Assembly: GCF_964340395.1 (NCBI RefSeq)
Contig: NC_135556.1
Coordinates: forward strand, 9,372,501-9,425,000
DNA from: Glandiceps talaboti
Taxonomy: Eukaryota; Hemichordata; Enteropneusta; Spengelidae
Direction: 5' to 3'
Length of the DNA: 52,500 bases
Each line of letters opens with the position of its first letter. Position 1 is the first letter of the stretch. Both the position numbers and the translations under genes were made by a program. Below the pieces are notes generated by a model. It saw nothing but the letters and a program-made list of their open reading frames with translations, had not been told where the DNA came from and ran no database searches. Below, piece after piece: positions 1 through 13,577 of the stretch.

Positions 1-714
1 TCCACTAATGTATCGCACGGGATTCGATTGCTTCTTCTTTTTCAACGTTCACTGCATCGTTCAATGTTGCCTAAAATCTAACTTGTCCCCTCTGGACCGT
101 ATTCTACCTTTCCCCTTGGAATTTATGAATATTCACTCGAGTTTGCAGTCTTTGGGAATCTACCGACTGTTATATACTCCTTAATTAACTGACTTTCAAA
201 TTGAACTTTTTGAGACTAGTGATATACGATTATATACTAGTGCGTGCTTACAACTACATGTTTTCTCTATCATGTTGTTTGCCTCATGTCACAAGAGGCC
301 AAAGGTTAAACAAGATCAGTAGACGAAAAGTACCGATCAAAGACGCTATCTTTAAACACAACTCAACGTCATGGGTATTTCAGGCACATTAGGGACACGT
401 CTGATAAACAAGGCAACCCAGATCTTCGCCTTTGTTACTGATAACATCATCACCATATTGACAAGGGGGTGGGGAAGCCGAGTTCATATTATTTGGGGTT
501 GAGGGTTGGGGTTGCAGCTGTACATTAGAATATATCTGTAGTATACTATCACTTGATATTACTAGAAATGAAACTTGATATTAATTAGCTGACAATTTTG
601 TATATATATATATATATATTAAATTAAGCGACGTCATTTCAGAATCTAATAATAAGCTTAACAATATGGTCTTCATTTGATCCAAAAAAATTCGGAAATT
701 TGTGGAATGGTCGC
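1..714. other. No gene seen
   Basis: AT-rich non-coding DNA with only a short (TA)n run at 601-619. The open frame at 201-392 has no recognisable domain. Confidence 0.6.
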
Positions 715-880
715 CACAAGAGCAGCACTCTAGTGTTGAAGAAGCAGGAGGAAACAGGAGTACCCGGCCGGGGAAAACCTGCCTTGGTTTTAATCAAACC
801 CAGCCGACGCCTGGAGGGTTCGAACCCAAACTGCAGAGGTAAGAGGCGTACGAGCTAACCGCTAACGAGCTAACGCAAAT
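715..880 (+). repeat. SINE-like dispersed repeat (putative)
   Basis: Contains GGAGGAAACAGGAGTACCCG followed by a GAAAACCTGCC block, then GGGTTCGAACCC, a GAGGTAAGAGGCGTACGAG segment and repeated GAGCTAAC / GCTAACG. The ordered blocks (GGAGTACCCGG, GAAAACCTGC, a tRNA B-box-like GGTTCGAACC, gtaagaggc..gctaacc) recall interspersed repeats met in many invertebrate and fish genomes. No second copy is visible in this window, so assignment rests on memory of that pattern. Confidence 0.45.
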
Positions 881-2045
881 GCCGCGAATATCGCATAAAA
901 TGAGTCAAAAACAAGGCCAACAGGTGATTTTAGTGCATCAAAGACATGCATCGACATTACCATTATACTAGAATAGTTTTCCGAGGTTTCATGTACAGCT
1001 TGTTGCAGAGGACTGTTCACTCTCGGTTAGGTGCAATCATGGAGAAAGCAATATAAAAGAAACTGCACATGCGACGCTTTAAGATGGCAAAAGTGAATGA
1101 ATACAGAATCTTGCTATATTTTGTCTAAGTGAAATGAACTAATTCAAGTGCCACATGCAGACACCAAATTTACACCAGCTTCGAAAAGGGTGTCACCCTA
1201 AATACTTAGCGACAAATTTAAAAGATGTATTTGGGTGGAGAATGGACATACAAACGTATTGCTTGTAGAAACGATGCGGTGTCATCGTCAGTTAGTTACA
1301 TGTATCACCAAACTTTGGGTTGGATACTGTGTTTCATTTTACATTGGTAAACATCATGATCAATGTTTACATCTACTGAAAGTAGCTCAAATAGCCATTT
1401 ACTTGTTTACAGGGACAGTACCGGTCTAATTTGCATAGTTATTAGATTGGTAAGCACCTAACTTGAAAGCTATGTGATACTTTAGAACTTGTGGTGGGCA
1501 AGGAAAACATTGAAGTGTCTTTTTAATTGACAAAAAAACTGTTCAAAAAGTGTTTAACTACCAAAAAGAAGCCTAATGCGCAATATTAATTTCTTACAGA
1601 TTAACATCAAGGAGAGCTTTTGAATGAGGAACTATTTTATTTCAGTTTATACCAGTCGCATAATCACAAGTGAAAATGCCAGTTTTATTTTTTAAACGTA
1701 CATCAAAGTACACAATTAGATATTATTTCCTAATATTTTCCTTTGTTCAGCTGCGGACATTATGGATGACCTAAGGGCCCTTGCTAGACTCGTAGTGACA
1801 AAACCCTTAGGTCACGAGTATTGTTCGAAGAAAAACATTTAGGAATAATGTAATTATACCTCCTCAAACATAATTCATGACAAATCTGCGATTTGGAACA
1901 TTATGACTCATATTTCGAACCCCTCAGAAGCAGTGACGTAGACATGGGTTGTAGTGATGGAGAATGACCATGGGTTTATAATCCATATTTTCTGCTCAAA
2001 GGTGATATCTTAGCTTGTGCACGGTATAATGGTACATACGTGATA
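881..2045. other. No gene seen; one short hairpin
   Basis: AT-rich sequence. An 11-bp inverted repeat (TGACCTAAGGG at 1767-1777 with CCCTTAGGTCA at 1804-1814) forms a small stem-loop of unknown meaning. No protein domain is recognised. Confidence 0.55.
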
Positions 2046-2423
2046 AGGCCAGACAAAAAAAAAATTGTTTGCTTCTGGTTACACGACCCCACCTAGTCTT
2101 TCTCGCCGACCCTAAACGTTTTTGGGTTTTTTTTTACATATTCGAGAAAAATAATAATAAAATCGCGAAAATCGCGAAGTATCGCAAGAAATATTGGGTG
2201 TGGAAACTAACATCAACTTAAAAAGACAATAAAAAACTATTCTTCCAATCTGTAATGGATGTACATCTGAAGAAATAAACAATACATAGACCATATGGAA
2301 AACAATGGAAAATCAGAACAAGACACACACATGAAAAAAAAATATAATGAAAAAAAAAACACTACCACCCCACCTATTTTAAGATTGAATGTAATCGGAA
2401 CCACACAATTCCCTTTTACGCCT
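2046..2423 (+). mobile_element. MITE family A, copy 1
   Basis: Non-autonomous element of about 378 bp sharing its whole length with copies at 17242-17591 and 26080-26434. Shared landmarks in order: AGGCC start with an A-run and TTGTTTG, CCGACCCTAA, a T-run then TATTCG, AATCGC, CATCAACTTAAAAAGACAAT, TTCCAATCTGTAATGG, TGTACATCTGA, and an ACACAATT... end. The ends are imperfect inverted repeats. No transposase is encoded. This copy is the most diverged of the three full-length ones. Confidence 0.75.
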
Positions 2424-2724
2424 ATTTACATTATCTTGATAAATGACAAATTTCAGGAAAATACAGGAACCATGTGCAACAATTATCCTTTTTACAACAC
2501 GTGTAGCATTCGTCATTCATCTTCTACCATCATCTTCTTAAACAATGTTCCTATTTGTGTTCGATCCCATTTATGGTATCCACCAACAATTGGTTGGTAT
2601 ACATTGTAATAAGTGCAACGGGCATTGGTATTAAATGTACACGAATCTAGTATATTACACCATTTTTTTGATTTAGGTGGCAGTGTTTCATAATTACCGT
2701 TCCTGTCCGTGGTAGTAGTTATGT

Positions 2725-2860
2725 TAAAAAGTGGCAATAAAGGTGAAAAATAGGTATTTTGGATTTAAAACCAAATTTACTATATCTACTTGAAAAAAAA
2801 ACCCGCATGGAAAAAACTAAAGCCTAAGTCTTTGTTTGTAACTCCAACAACTAAGATATG
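2725..2860. repeat. Partial repeat related to the 14.7-15.0 kb element
   Basis: Has AGGTATTTTGGATTTA, CTACTTGAAAAA, and TAAGTCTTTGTTTGTAACTC in an arrangement also found inside the inverted-repeat element at 14694-15043 (AGGTATTTATTTTGGATTT on the opposite strand, CTACTTGAAAAATTA, AAGTCCTTGTTTGTAACTC). Boundaries are unclear. Confidence 0.4.
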
Positions 2861-2989
2861 TGTCAACATTTGTCAACATTTGATAAATAAGTACCCACTA
2901 TATAACGTCAGTATGTGGATGCTTCTGTTGTTTCCTCGTATATTGGAATATCGCCAAACATAAATCGAAGTAAAAAACAAATTTAACTG

Positions 2990-3355
2990 TGTGTTTCCGA
3001 TGACCTGACCGACCCTAGTTGAAAAATCGCCTACCCTAAACATTTTCTAAAAACATCTACATGTAAAACAAAAAGATAAGATATTCTTTGGCTTCTTGAT
3101 CTTTATGCATGTCTGTTTTCTTTCCCCAGTGATGTCTGTACACATTTTATCAAACTATCACAGAAAGGGTATTCTGACCAACATTTTATTTATTCATTTA
3201 TCTATTTATTTATTTATCTATTTTTTTTCGGGGGGGGGGGGGGGTCGGAGCAATATTTTTCAAAAAATGATAACAATCTAAAAGATAACAAAATAAAATA
3301 AAATCTAAACCTACCTACCTACCTTATTTCCTGAGGCCATGTCATCGGAAACACA
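2990..3355 (+). mobile_element. Inverted-repeat element, diverged MITE A relative
   Basis: Bounded by a perfect 15-bp inverted repeat, TGTGTTTCCGATGAC at 2990-3004 and GTCATCGGAAACACA at 3341-3355. Inside the left end, ACCGACCCTAG and CCTACCCTAAAC parallel family A; at the right, CTACCTACCTA precedes the terminus as in family A. The centre is low complexity: TTTA repeats and a 14-base G-run near 3231-3244. Confidence 0.6.
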
Positions 3356-3379
3356 ATAACTTGTTTTTCACCTAAGTAG

Positions 3380-3413
3380 TTTGTTTGTTTGTTTGTTTGT
3401 TTGTTTGTTTGTT
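3380..3413. repeat. (TTTG)n microsatellite
   Basis: About eight tandem GTTT units immediately beside the 2990-3355 element. Confidence 0.9.
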
Positions 3414-6005
3414 TACTTGTATTTACATGTAATTAGCTTCTGTGCAAGAACATTTTTTTGCAAATTTATCGAGGTCCAAACATGGACGTCTGTGTTTGTT
3501 TAACAATGGTTGGTCAAATAGAACTAGTAAAGTTGTTTTATGGATTAAAAACTCAAAATACTCACCGATATTTCATCCACACGGCGACCTTAAATGGATT
3601 AATTGCTGTCAGACTGACTACCTTTCTTTATGTGCATACCCCACCCCCATTACCGCCGCTGTGATATCCGCGAGGAGTTTAGCTGGTATTATACAGATTG
3701 AAATACCTGCATATATGAATACTTCAAGCGCCATTTTAAAATACCTCCAAATCGTTTTAAAAACATTTATTCTGTCAGAAATAGTCCTACATTACATATA
3801 AACTAATAAGCCGTTTGAAGTTTCAAAATTAGCATGAATTTTAAGTTGAAGTAAAAGATCACTATACAGTATCATACAACATGCCTTACATGAACGAGCA
3901 AAAAGAACCTACTCACGACAAATCTATCCTTGCCTACAAAATCTATCAATCAACTGTAATGAACAACGACATATTTCTCATTATCCCCTACATGTGGGAT
4001 TGGAATTAAAATGCTTTTGAAATGCGTGCCTGTAATGTTACCTGTGCCTAATGATAGTCTTGTGCAATTTACGTTACTTAATTAAATTGACGGAAACAGC
4101 ATTCTCCATACTATATTGTTAAACTAGTCTGGGCAGACATTTCATGATACCTTGCATATTGGAATAATATACAATGATTCTTAAATAGTCATTTTCGATG
4201 TACTGGCGGAAGACAAGCATTCTTTACTGCTACCCTAGATAGCCAATTGATAGGACCTGGTCTGATTGCTAAATAATATACCTTATATTCGGATTCAACT
4301 TAAGTTGATTTTGTATTAATAACGAATAGAATTGAAAATCATTCTATTTGTCATGTACTCGACATAGCTTATTTTTCTCTTTGATCATTGCCTCATAGAG
4401 AACTTGCAACCCAGCCATCCCGAATAGCGCATCGTGGAATATATGATCATAAACATGATTCGAAGACTGTTGCAAACAATCTTGATGCGTTTTTGTTTTT
4501 GTAAACACGAAACTTTTAGTCCTGGTTACTCAGATCCTTACAAGAGAGTTATCACATATACATTGCCCAAGATTCGATATTTCGATACTAAAGACAATGC
4601 CAGAGTCCTTTCCAACGCTCATGCACAGTCTGGATTGCAAATGGCATAATCCCGCTTTCCACCTACTCTGGGTAAAGATGCAATTCGCGCAGTTTAAAGA
4701 GAATTTGCATGGCGTGAATTGTTAAAAATACTTTTGCTATATCCATGAAAGAGAATATTGTAAACTTATTGGCCGTATAGCTGCTGGTAACATTGCATCT
4801 AAAAGTTTGCTTAGACAATCCCATCATACCTGTTTTGGTAGCTCTGAACTGAAATACACGTATTGCATATAAAAAAAAGACAGTTCTAGTTCCATGCGAA
4901 ATAAAAAATATAGTATAGAAATTGGGTCTGTCTAATCGTTCACTGAAATCTGTCATAGGTTTTGTGCTAAAAGAATGTTTAAAACGTTGCGTATGACTAG
5001 TACAACCATCCTATTCTCGCCATGCGTACATTGTCTGTCAAATTTGTGATGTGATGTGATGGGGAGTTGTGTTGCGTTATTATTGAGCATGTCATTTGTC
5101 GTATTTCATTCGGCCGTCATATACAATGTTATATAAATTTTCCCGACCGTTTTATTCGACTATGTTTTTTGACCTTTTTAATTCTGTCTTTTTCTTCTTT
5201 CCAGCGCCAAGTAAACGGTAGCTCACGACCATCGAATATTACAGGTCCGAGACTCAGCAGTGACAGCATGCTTTGAAGTTAAAATTGTTATGTTTCTTAT
5301 TCCGTAAATGTATCTTATAAATTGCCGAGGGAAATCGATAGTAGAGTTCCACGATAAATACATAATACGCAATGATTGTCCTATACCCTAAACGTTACAC
5401 ATATGTATAATAGATATAAAGGGCATTACGATTCATATCGCTTTGATAATACCGATATATGAACGACACGGAGTTGAAAACTAGAAATTATGAGATTTAA
5501 TGGGATAATATGGCAAACTCTTTTTATATTATTACAGCAAAATAACCCCAGGAGATACGCAAACTGATCCGATTCTCTTTCCAGAACGAAACTTGAAACG
5601 CTAAAAGTCAAAATTTGCCAAGATGACACAAGCGGAACCATCATAATTATAAGCGTCTAAAACAAACATATTTTGTCAAGATTAAACAAACAATGAACCC
5701 GCTTTTCCCATGAAGCCATACGCGGTCTCCGTAAATCTCTATGGTGTACGTGTGTCCATTAGCGTACGAGACATCAATGTGTCCAGAAGCTAGAAAATAT
5801 AAATTCGTTTATCGCAGTGTAATATTTCTATGTGATTAATAATTGCATCATTTTATATGTACACAGCCTTCAGTAAAACTAAAAAACTTCAGTTATACAA
5901 ATGTTGCACTACCAGTGTTCTAGGAGACGGACAGGACTAGCCTTGCTGTTTTCAGTTCTTCCTTTACCCTTTTTCCTAAGAATGTAAAATATTTCTTCTC
6001 TGTCA
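3414..6005. other. No gene seen
   Basis: AT-rich unique-looking DNA. Several open frames of 60-120 codons occur on both strands (for example 3442-3801 plus, 4663-4956 minus), but none has a recognisable domain, a matched splice framework or a repeat partner. Confidence 0.55.
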
Positions 6006-6006
6006 C

Positions 6007-6052
<46 letters not shown>
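6007..6052. repeat. (AACT)n microsatellite
   Basis: Uninterrupted ACTA/CTAA tetramers, about eleven units. Confidence 0.93.
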
Positions 6053-7560
<1,508 letters not shown>

Positions 7561-7740
7561 ACATTGCACTCTTTGTCATAAAAGCTTAGCATTTGGGTGT
7601 TTGAGACACACACAATCCTTGTTTGAGACTCACACAATCCTTGTTTGAGACAAACACAATCCTGGTCATAATTCAAACAAGAATTGTGTGTGTATCTCAA
7701 ATACCTAAATGCTAAGCTTTTATGACAAAGAGTGTAATGG
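7561..7740. mobile_element. Fold-back (MITE-like) element with internal 20-bp repeats
   Basis: Arms of about 65-70 bp are inverted copies: CTCTTTGTCATAAAAGCTTA (from about 7570) recurs as the reverse complement TAAGCTTTTATGACAAAGAG near 7711-7731. The loop side of the left arm has about three tandem copies of a unit containing ACAATCCTTGTTTGAGAC. A target-site duplication is not clear. There is no coding capacity. Confidence 0.75.
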
Positions 7741-8310
7741 CATGTGGTTGAAAGACAACAATGCTGATACTGTACACTTACCATGAACTGTAAACAGTAT
7801 TTAAAACAGTGAATATGGCAGTATTTTTGTTTATGTTTATATTTTTGTTTTTGTTATTGTATAAAACAGTTCATAGGTAAGCTTCCACTGAAAAGAATTG
7901 AAATTAACAGTCTGCGAAATGTAAGATCCACTGTGACAATTAAATGTTAACACGTACTGCACTTTCTGCAATGTTTCGTAATACTAGACAGTAATTACGG
8001 TGGTAAAGATTATTTTACTCTGAATATTTGGTGGGTATGTGTTACGTAAGATATAGGTAGGCAAGCATTAGGGATCCTTTAAAGAATGCTCGTAATCGGG
8101 GGGGGGGAGGGGGGCAGGGGGGATTGGTTGGAGGGTCATGTTTTAGAAACCTGTTCAAGGGGGATCCTTTTTTCCGGATTATTTCGATGAAAAACACACC
8201 TTTTTTTAGTGAATCTGGGAGAAAATCACAGCAAAAAACACTCCCTTACTTCAGAAATATGGGAGGTTTTACCTTCAAGGACACCTAATCCATACACTGC
8301 ACATACACTC
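7741..8310. other. No gene seen; G-rich stretch
   Basis: AT-rich DNA with a G-rich run at about 8098-8125 (two long G blocks separated by A) that could form G-quadruplexes. No coding signal. Confidence 0.5.
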
Positions 8311-8311
8311 T

Positions 8312-8494
8312 TTGCGTCTCATGCAGTGTTCGGGTTTTGAGAAAGGGTGGACACAATTTATCGTGGATTGGGTGCCCCTCTCATTACATATTGAATGTCG
8401 AAAAAAAGGGTGTTACTGCTTATGTCTCATGCAGTGTCCGGGTTTGAGAAGGAGTGGACGCAATTTGTCACGGATTGTTTGCCCTAATATTTGA
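8312..8494 (+). repeat. Two-copy tandem duplication, period about 108 bp
   Basis: The block GTCTCATGCAGTGT(T/C)CGGG followed by TTTGAGAA and GTGGAC occurs at about 8316 and again at about 8424, with similar following sequence (CGTGGATT / CACGGATT). The second copy is incomplete on its right. Confidence 0.75.
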
Positions 8495-8587
8495 ATACTA
8501 TTGATTACCTTAGTAAGTGTGATGACCTTTGGTGATAAAGGAACACACACAATACACTTCTTTAATTTGGATTTACCATGTGTCCAT

Positions 8588-8704
8588 TCCCAGACTGGTG
8601 ACTATCGTCATAAGCTTTGCAACCCGAGTGGCGAAGCCGCGAGAAGTGAGGGACTCAACTTATATAAAGCTTACGGACGGTAGTCACGAATCTTGCAGCG
8701 AGGC
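8588..8704. mobile_element. Diverged fold-back element related to 36693-36846
   Basis: Has CCAGACTGGTGACTATCGTC, then GTGGCGAAGCCGCGAGAA and GGGACT on the left, and GGACGGTAGTCACGAATCTTG then CAGCGAGGCTA on the right. Order and motifs match the clean fold-back at 36.7 kb (CAGACTCGAGACTATCGTCC, GGCGCAGCCGCGAGAA, TCTGGCAGCGAGACTA). The arms no longer pair perfectly, so it is an old or distinct subfamily copy. Confidence 0.6.
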
Positions 8705-9976
8705 TAATGTGCAATGTGCACATAGTCATAGACGGCGTGTGCTTGGTTCTGTGTATGCTCAGATTAGTAGTAACACATTGAACTTGAATACAGAGACCAC
8801 ACAACCTTAGTCCTCACAGGAGCATGTTGTTCAGGGGAGGATGATCCTTTTCCTTCTTAATATTCTACGACCTAGATGGCCGACTAGAAACACCCCTTAG
8901 GGTCTAACAAGCATGCGTACCCGCTTCGTCTGGGACTGCCACCACCGGGTGATAAACAAGTCCTAATGACATCTTGTGTAGCTTGGCTGTTTGGGAATAT
9001 GTCATGTGACAGATAACAAACTGCACATTACTCATCATTTTAAAATGCATATACATTGCCATACAAGCGCAAAATGTGCATATGAGCCATATACGCGATT
9101 CCCATGCAAACATTGATCTGTATCACATACATGCTGAACCAGTCACTGGCTTCAATATCTTGTCTCATGAGAATGTCCATCGAGCAGAAACTAGTGTTGA
9201 ATATTCTATTTTCACTGGAATTAATTACGGTTGAAAACGGTAATAAACATATTTTAGAATTTCACAGGTAATTTATGTTGTACTCTGTCTTACTTAGTTG
9301 CATGAAAAGTGAAGGAAGAAAATAGTTTTCAATCGAAATGAAGTTTCAAATAAACAGTGTTTTCCAAACATAGCTATTTTAATGTAAATATTCTACACTA
9401 CGGTCAATTCTAGCTCGAAAAGTCAAATACAATAAAGTTTCATATTTTACTACAGAACATATTATTTAAACAACCAGTAGAGGAACAACAATAAAGTACT
9501 GGTTATGTGCTACTTTAAAACAAAGGGTAAAATTTTCTAAAACAATATATTTTCAGATATAAATTACAACAATAAAACATTAAAGCTGAGTTTAGACGGT
9601 TTTTTTTACTTTGGTTAGTAATACAAAATAGTTTACATAACACCATGGCTAAACTAATCAAGTGTAGTGTTTACAACGATTCATGTAGTCCTGACGTGTC
9701 ACTTTTTACCAATCATTCAACTGGGAGTCATGAGTTGTTCATGTAATGACAGGGATTTCCTCAGATTTGTTGATACGTACCAACAAGAATAATGTACCAG
9801 TAAGTTTGGTGATATTTGTGCACGGCAGAAATATGTGTCATATAATCAAATTCATTAAAGGGACAGTATCTGTAACGTGATGATCTCTTTTCAATACTTT
9901 TGTTCTGTGTGTGTCAAGTGCAGTTTCTTGTTCTACTCTTTAAAACATGTTGAAGTACCCTGTATTTGGCTAGTCG
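8705..9976. other. No gene seen
   Basis: AT-rich non-coding DNA; no recognisable domain or repeat partner within the window. Confidence 0.55.
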
Positions 9977-10085
9977 ACACAGCCTGTATATGTGTAAAGT
10001 GCACTGTTATTGTTGACAATTTCAGTCCAGACTAAAATTCATTTGTCAAAAATAACAATACAATTTGTACATATACAGGCTGTGT
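9977..10085. mobile_element. Short fold-back element (109 bp)
   Basis: Terminal inverted repeats start ACACAGCCTGTATATGT at 9977 and end with the reverse complement ACATATACAGGCTGTGT at 10085. Imperfect pairing continues inward to TGTTATTGTTGACAA / TTGTCAAAAATAACA. No obvious target duplication and no coding capacity. Confidence 0.7.
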
Positions 10086-10099
10086 TTACAAGCGTTTGC

Positions 10100-10860
10100 A
10101 TTAGGTTGTAAGTATTAGGCAGGTAAGCGTTAGGCAGGTAAGCGTTAGGTGGTAAGCATTAGGTAGGTAAGTTTTAGGTGTGTAAACATTAGGTAGGTAA
10201 GCATTAGGTGGTAAGTATTAGGTAGGTAAGCGTTGGGTAGGTAAGCGTTAGGTGGTAAGTATTAGGTAGGTAAGCGTTGGGTAGGTAAGCGTTAGGTAGG
10301 TACGTTTTAGGTGTGTAAGCATTAGGTGTGTAAGCGTTAGGTGGTAAGCATTAGGTGGTAAGTATTAGGTGGTAAGTTTTAGGTGGTAAGCGTTAGGTAG
10401 GTAAGCATTAGGTGGTAAGTATTAGGTAGGTAAGCGTTAGGTAGGTACGTTTAGGTGGTAAGCATTAGGTGGGTAAGCATTAGGTAGGTAAGCGTTAGGT
10501 GGAAAGCAGAGGTAGGTATGCTTTAGCAGGATAAGTGTTAGGTGGGCAAGCGTTTTTAGGTGGGTAAGCGTTAGGTTGGAAGCATTAGGTGGGCAAGCAT
10601 TAGCTGTGCAAGCCTTAGCTAGGTAACTTTTAGGTAGGGAAGCTTTACGTGGGTAAATGTTAGATTGATATACGTAATCATTAGGTAGGTAAGCGTTAGG
10701 TAGGTAAGCTTAATTAGGTTGGTAAGCATTAGGTAGGTAAATGTTCAATAGGTAAGCTTGACGTAGGTAAATATTCGATAGGTGAGATTGACGTAGGTGA
10801 ATTTTCGATAGGTGATCTTGAGGTGAGTCAATACAAGCTAGGTACAGAGGTACGATAGGC
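10100..10860 (+). repeat. TTAGGTAGGTAAGC-type minisatellite
   Basis: About 760 bp of degenerate tandem units built from GTAAGC(A/G)TTAGGT with either AG, G or TG before the next GTAAG, giving unit lengths of about 13-17 bp. Units decay towards the right (AAATGTTCGATAGGTAAGCTTGA forms). The TTAGG core resembles telomeric motifs but the period is irregular. Confidence 0.9.
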
Positions 10861-12430
10861 AGCTAATTTTCTTGAGTAGGTTTATGTATAGTAAAGAAAC
10901 CATGGCAACCAATATAGCGAAGACGCAGAAATCACAACACTTGGACAACGGCCAAGATATAGATAGGAAATTGTATTGAAGTATAATAAAGATAATGCAT
11001 TTTAGTCCGTACCTGTTATGATTAAAACCATATAAAAAAAACGGTCCAACCTTTCAAATGATTACCAGTCTGATGGCAAGTGCATTTTCACTTTGAGAAA
11101 AATCCATGTTTTTTTGCATGTATTGCATTACCTTAATAGAACTGTTTCACCGATAAAGCTGTTGTATACTAAGAAAATGAGACGTTAGCGCCGATTAACT
11201 GTAGAAACTAGATTCTGATCCTTCTTGTGACATTTGTACATACATATATTGACGTTTGTCTTTAATCAGTACGGCTAAGTATGTGGTTGGACATGTAGGT
11301 TGCTAAAGCTATACACATCTGTCGAATGGTACGCTATTTAGATTACAGCGTTAGCTGTTGATTGTATTACATTAAAAAAATGTTGACAGCGATAGCGGTA
11401 TTTTACTTTAGTATGAGGCATCATGTACACCTTAGCTTAAGAGTTCTACTTGGCAGTAATTGATACAAATGCCTTACAAGGTCGGATCTCGAGGTCGAAT
11501 CTTGCAGAAAATGTTGCCATGCTTATCTCTTACGCCTGCACTTAGGCCGTATCCTAACAATTATCAGTGCTTTTAAAGGAAAATACATGTAACTAAAGCT
11601 TGCAGTCAAGATCCCCTCTTCCATCAACATTTACAATGGAAAGGCTACTCGCAATTCACAAGATAACAACCAGACTTACTTTGTGAGGCTGGGGCTCAGA
11701 GAGGAATCTACGCAGTAAAAGTTACCATCCTCTATAAAGTCAAGTACTAGTATTTGTCTGGTGTTAGTTATATCCAATTGTAGCGACTTTATATTACTTT
11801 TGAAAAGTACTGAAAGAAATATTGATCTGCCGCTATCTCTATTCGACCAATATTTACACGTCAGACTTGGAACATATAACTATGGATTATACAGAGATGA
11901 TGAGATCTGTTTTCCCTAGCCATTTCATTGATCAATGGTTTTCTAATTCATTGGTAGGTTTTTTCCTGTATTGTTTGTCACTATGTTGTTTCGTCGCTTG
12001 ACAGTTTCCGTGGGCAATCGACGCTATCAAAGCTCACAACCATTTCTCGTTACCCAGGGCGTCTTCAAAGGTTGGCATTTGTAAATTTGAGGAGGTAACA
12101 TCTTTAAGTGGGTGACCTATAGAAAGAAGTAGGTGATGTGAGTTGTTTCAGATTACGAAATTTAATGGATATTGTTTGATACATTCACCTGCATCACGTC
12201 ACATAACCAGCTGCTCAAGTATTGGTACTTTCATCGTACACGATCTATAACAAATGTAGAAACATGTCGTTTGACGTTTAGATGACGTTACACAGACTAT
12301 ATGTAGGTCTCTGGTGATTCGATTGGAAATCTGAGGAAAAGGCACTCAAGGTCCACGTTATCACAACACAAAACCATTGTCAGCATAGTATATAATTCCA
12401 TTCAGTAACAAGTTTTCACGGCATAATTCC
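10861..12430. other. No gene seen
   Basis: AT-rich non-coding DNA between the minisatellite and the simple-repeat cluster. No recognised coding signal. Confidence 0.55.
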
Positions 12431-12433
12431 GAC

Positions 12434-13065
12434 AATGTATGATTTGATATGATATGATGATTGATATGATATGACATGACATGACATGACATGATGTGAT
12501 GTGATGTGATGTGATATGATATGACATGATATATGATGACATGATATGATATGATAAAATATGATGTGATGTGATGTGGCATGATATATGATATGATATG
12601 ATGTGATGTGATATGATATGATATGATATGACCTGACCTGACCTGATATGATATATGATATGATATGACATGACATGCGATATGATATATGCTACAATAT
12701 GCTACGCTGTGCTATGATATATATGATGTGATATTACAGGATATGATATGATATGATATGATATGATATGATATGATATGATATGATATGACATATATGA
12801 TATATGATATCATTACATGACTTAACATATGATATTATGTGATATGATATTTGATATGATGTGACATGGTATATGATATGATGTGATATGATATATGACA
12901 TGATATGAACTGATGTGATGATGTCTGTTATGATATGATATATGACATTACATATGATATGATTGCACGATATCATGTGATGTACTGTGATGTGATATGA
13001 TACGATAGGAGATGATATATGAGATAAAATGTGATACGCTATACGATAACTAGATAAATAATGCA
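12434..13065. repeat. (TGATA)n / TGTGA pentamer satellite
   Basis: About 630 bp of ATGATATGAT-type pentamers interrupted by ACATG and TGTGATG variants. The open frames over it (His/Ile/Ser/Tyr repeats on the minus strand) are artefacts of the pentamer. Confidence 0.93.
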
Positions 13066-13079
13066 TTGTCATATAGCAA

Positions 13080-13185
13080 AGTATAGCATAGTATGGTGTA
13101 GTACAGTACAGTACAGTACAGTACAGTACAGTACACCACACTACACAACACTACACTACACTACACTACACTACACTACACTACA
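13080..13185. repeat. (AGTAC)n then (ACTAC)n pentamer tracts
   Basis: Tandem AGTAC units followed directly by CACTA units, a stepwise drift of the neighbouring pentamer family. Confidence 0.9.
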
Positions 13186-13351
13186 ATGTACTATATTATA
13201 ATGCAATGCGATACACCCAGTTACTGTAACATTACATGACATATATTTGCGTAACATTAATTATTTTTTCCTTCATGACGCAATGCAATACAATACAATG
13301 CAGTACAATACAATGCATATAATAATACAATAGCATAATGTACAATATAAC

Positions 13352-13577
13352 TCATACATACATACATACATACATACATACAACATACATACATACATAC
13401 ATACATACATACATACATGCACACGCACGCACGCACGCTCACGCATACATACATACATACATACATACATACATACATACATAAATAAATACATACATAC
13501 ATACATACATACATACATACATACATACATACATACATACATACATACATACATACATACATACATACATACAAACA
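13352..13577. repeat. (CATA)n microsatellite with CACG insert
   Basis: Long CATA tetramer tract split by a GCACACGCACG section near 13418-13441. It gives the spurious MYVC-repeat open frames on the minus strand. Confidence 0.95.

Noticed and set aside
814-830. GGGTTCGAACCC as part of a tRNA gene
   Set aside because: No upstream A box, acceptor stem or cloverleaf could be assembled; fits a SINE-like repeat better.
7561-7740. CRISPR-like array from the 20-bp repeats
   Set aside because: Only about three contiguous repeats without spacers, in eukaryotic DNA, inside a fold-back arm.
10100-10860. Interstitial telomere
   Set aside because: Units contain TTAGG but the period is irregular and lacks runs of TTAGGG or TTAGG.
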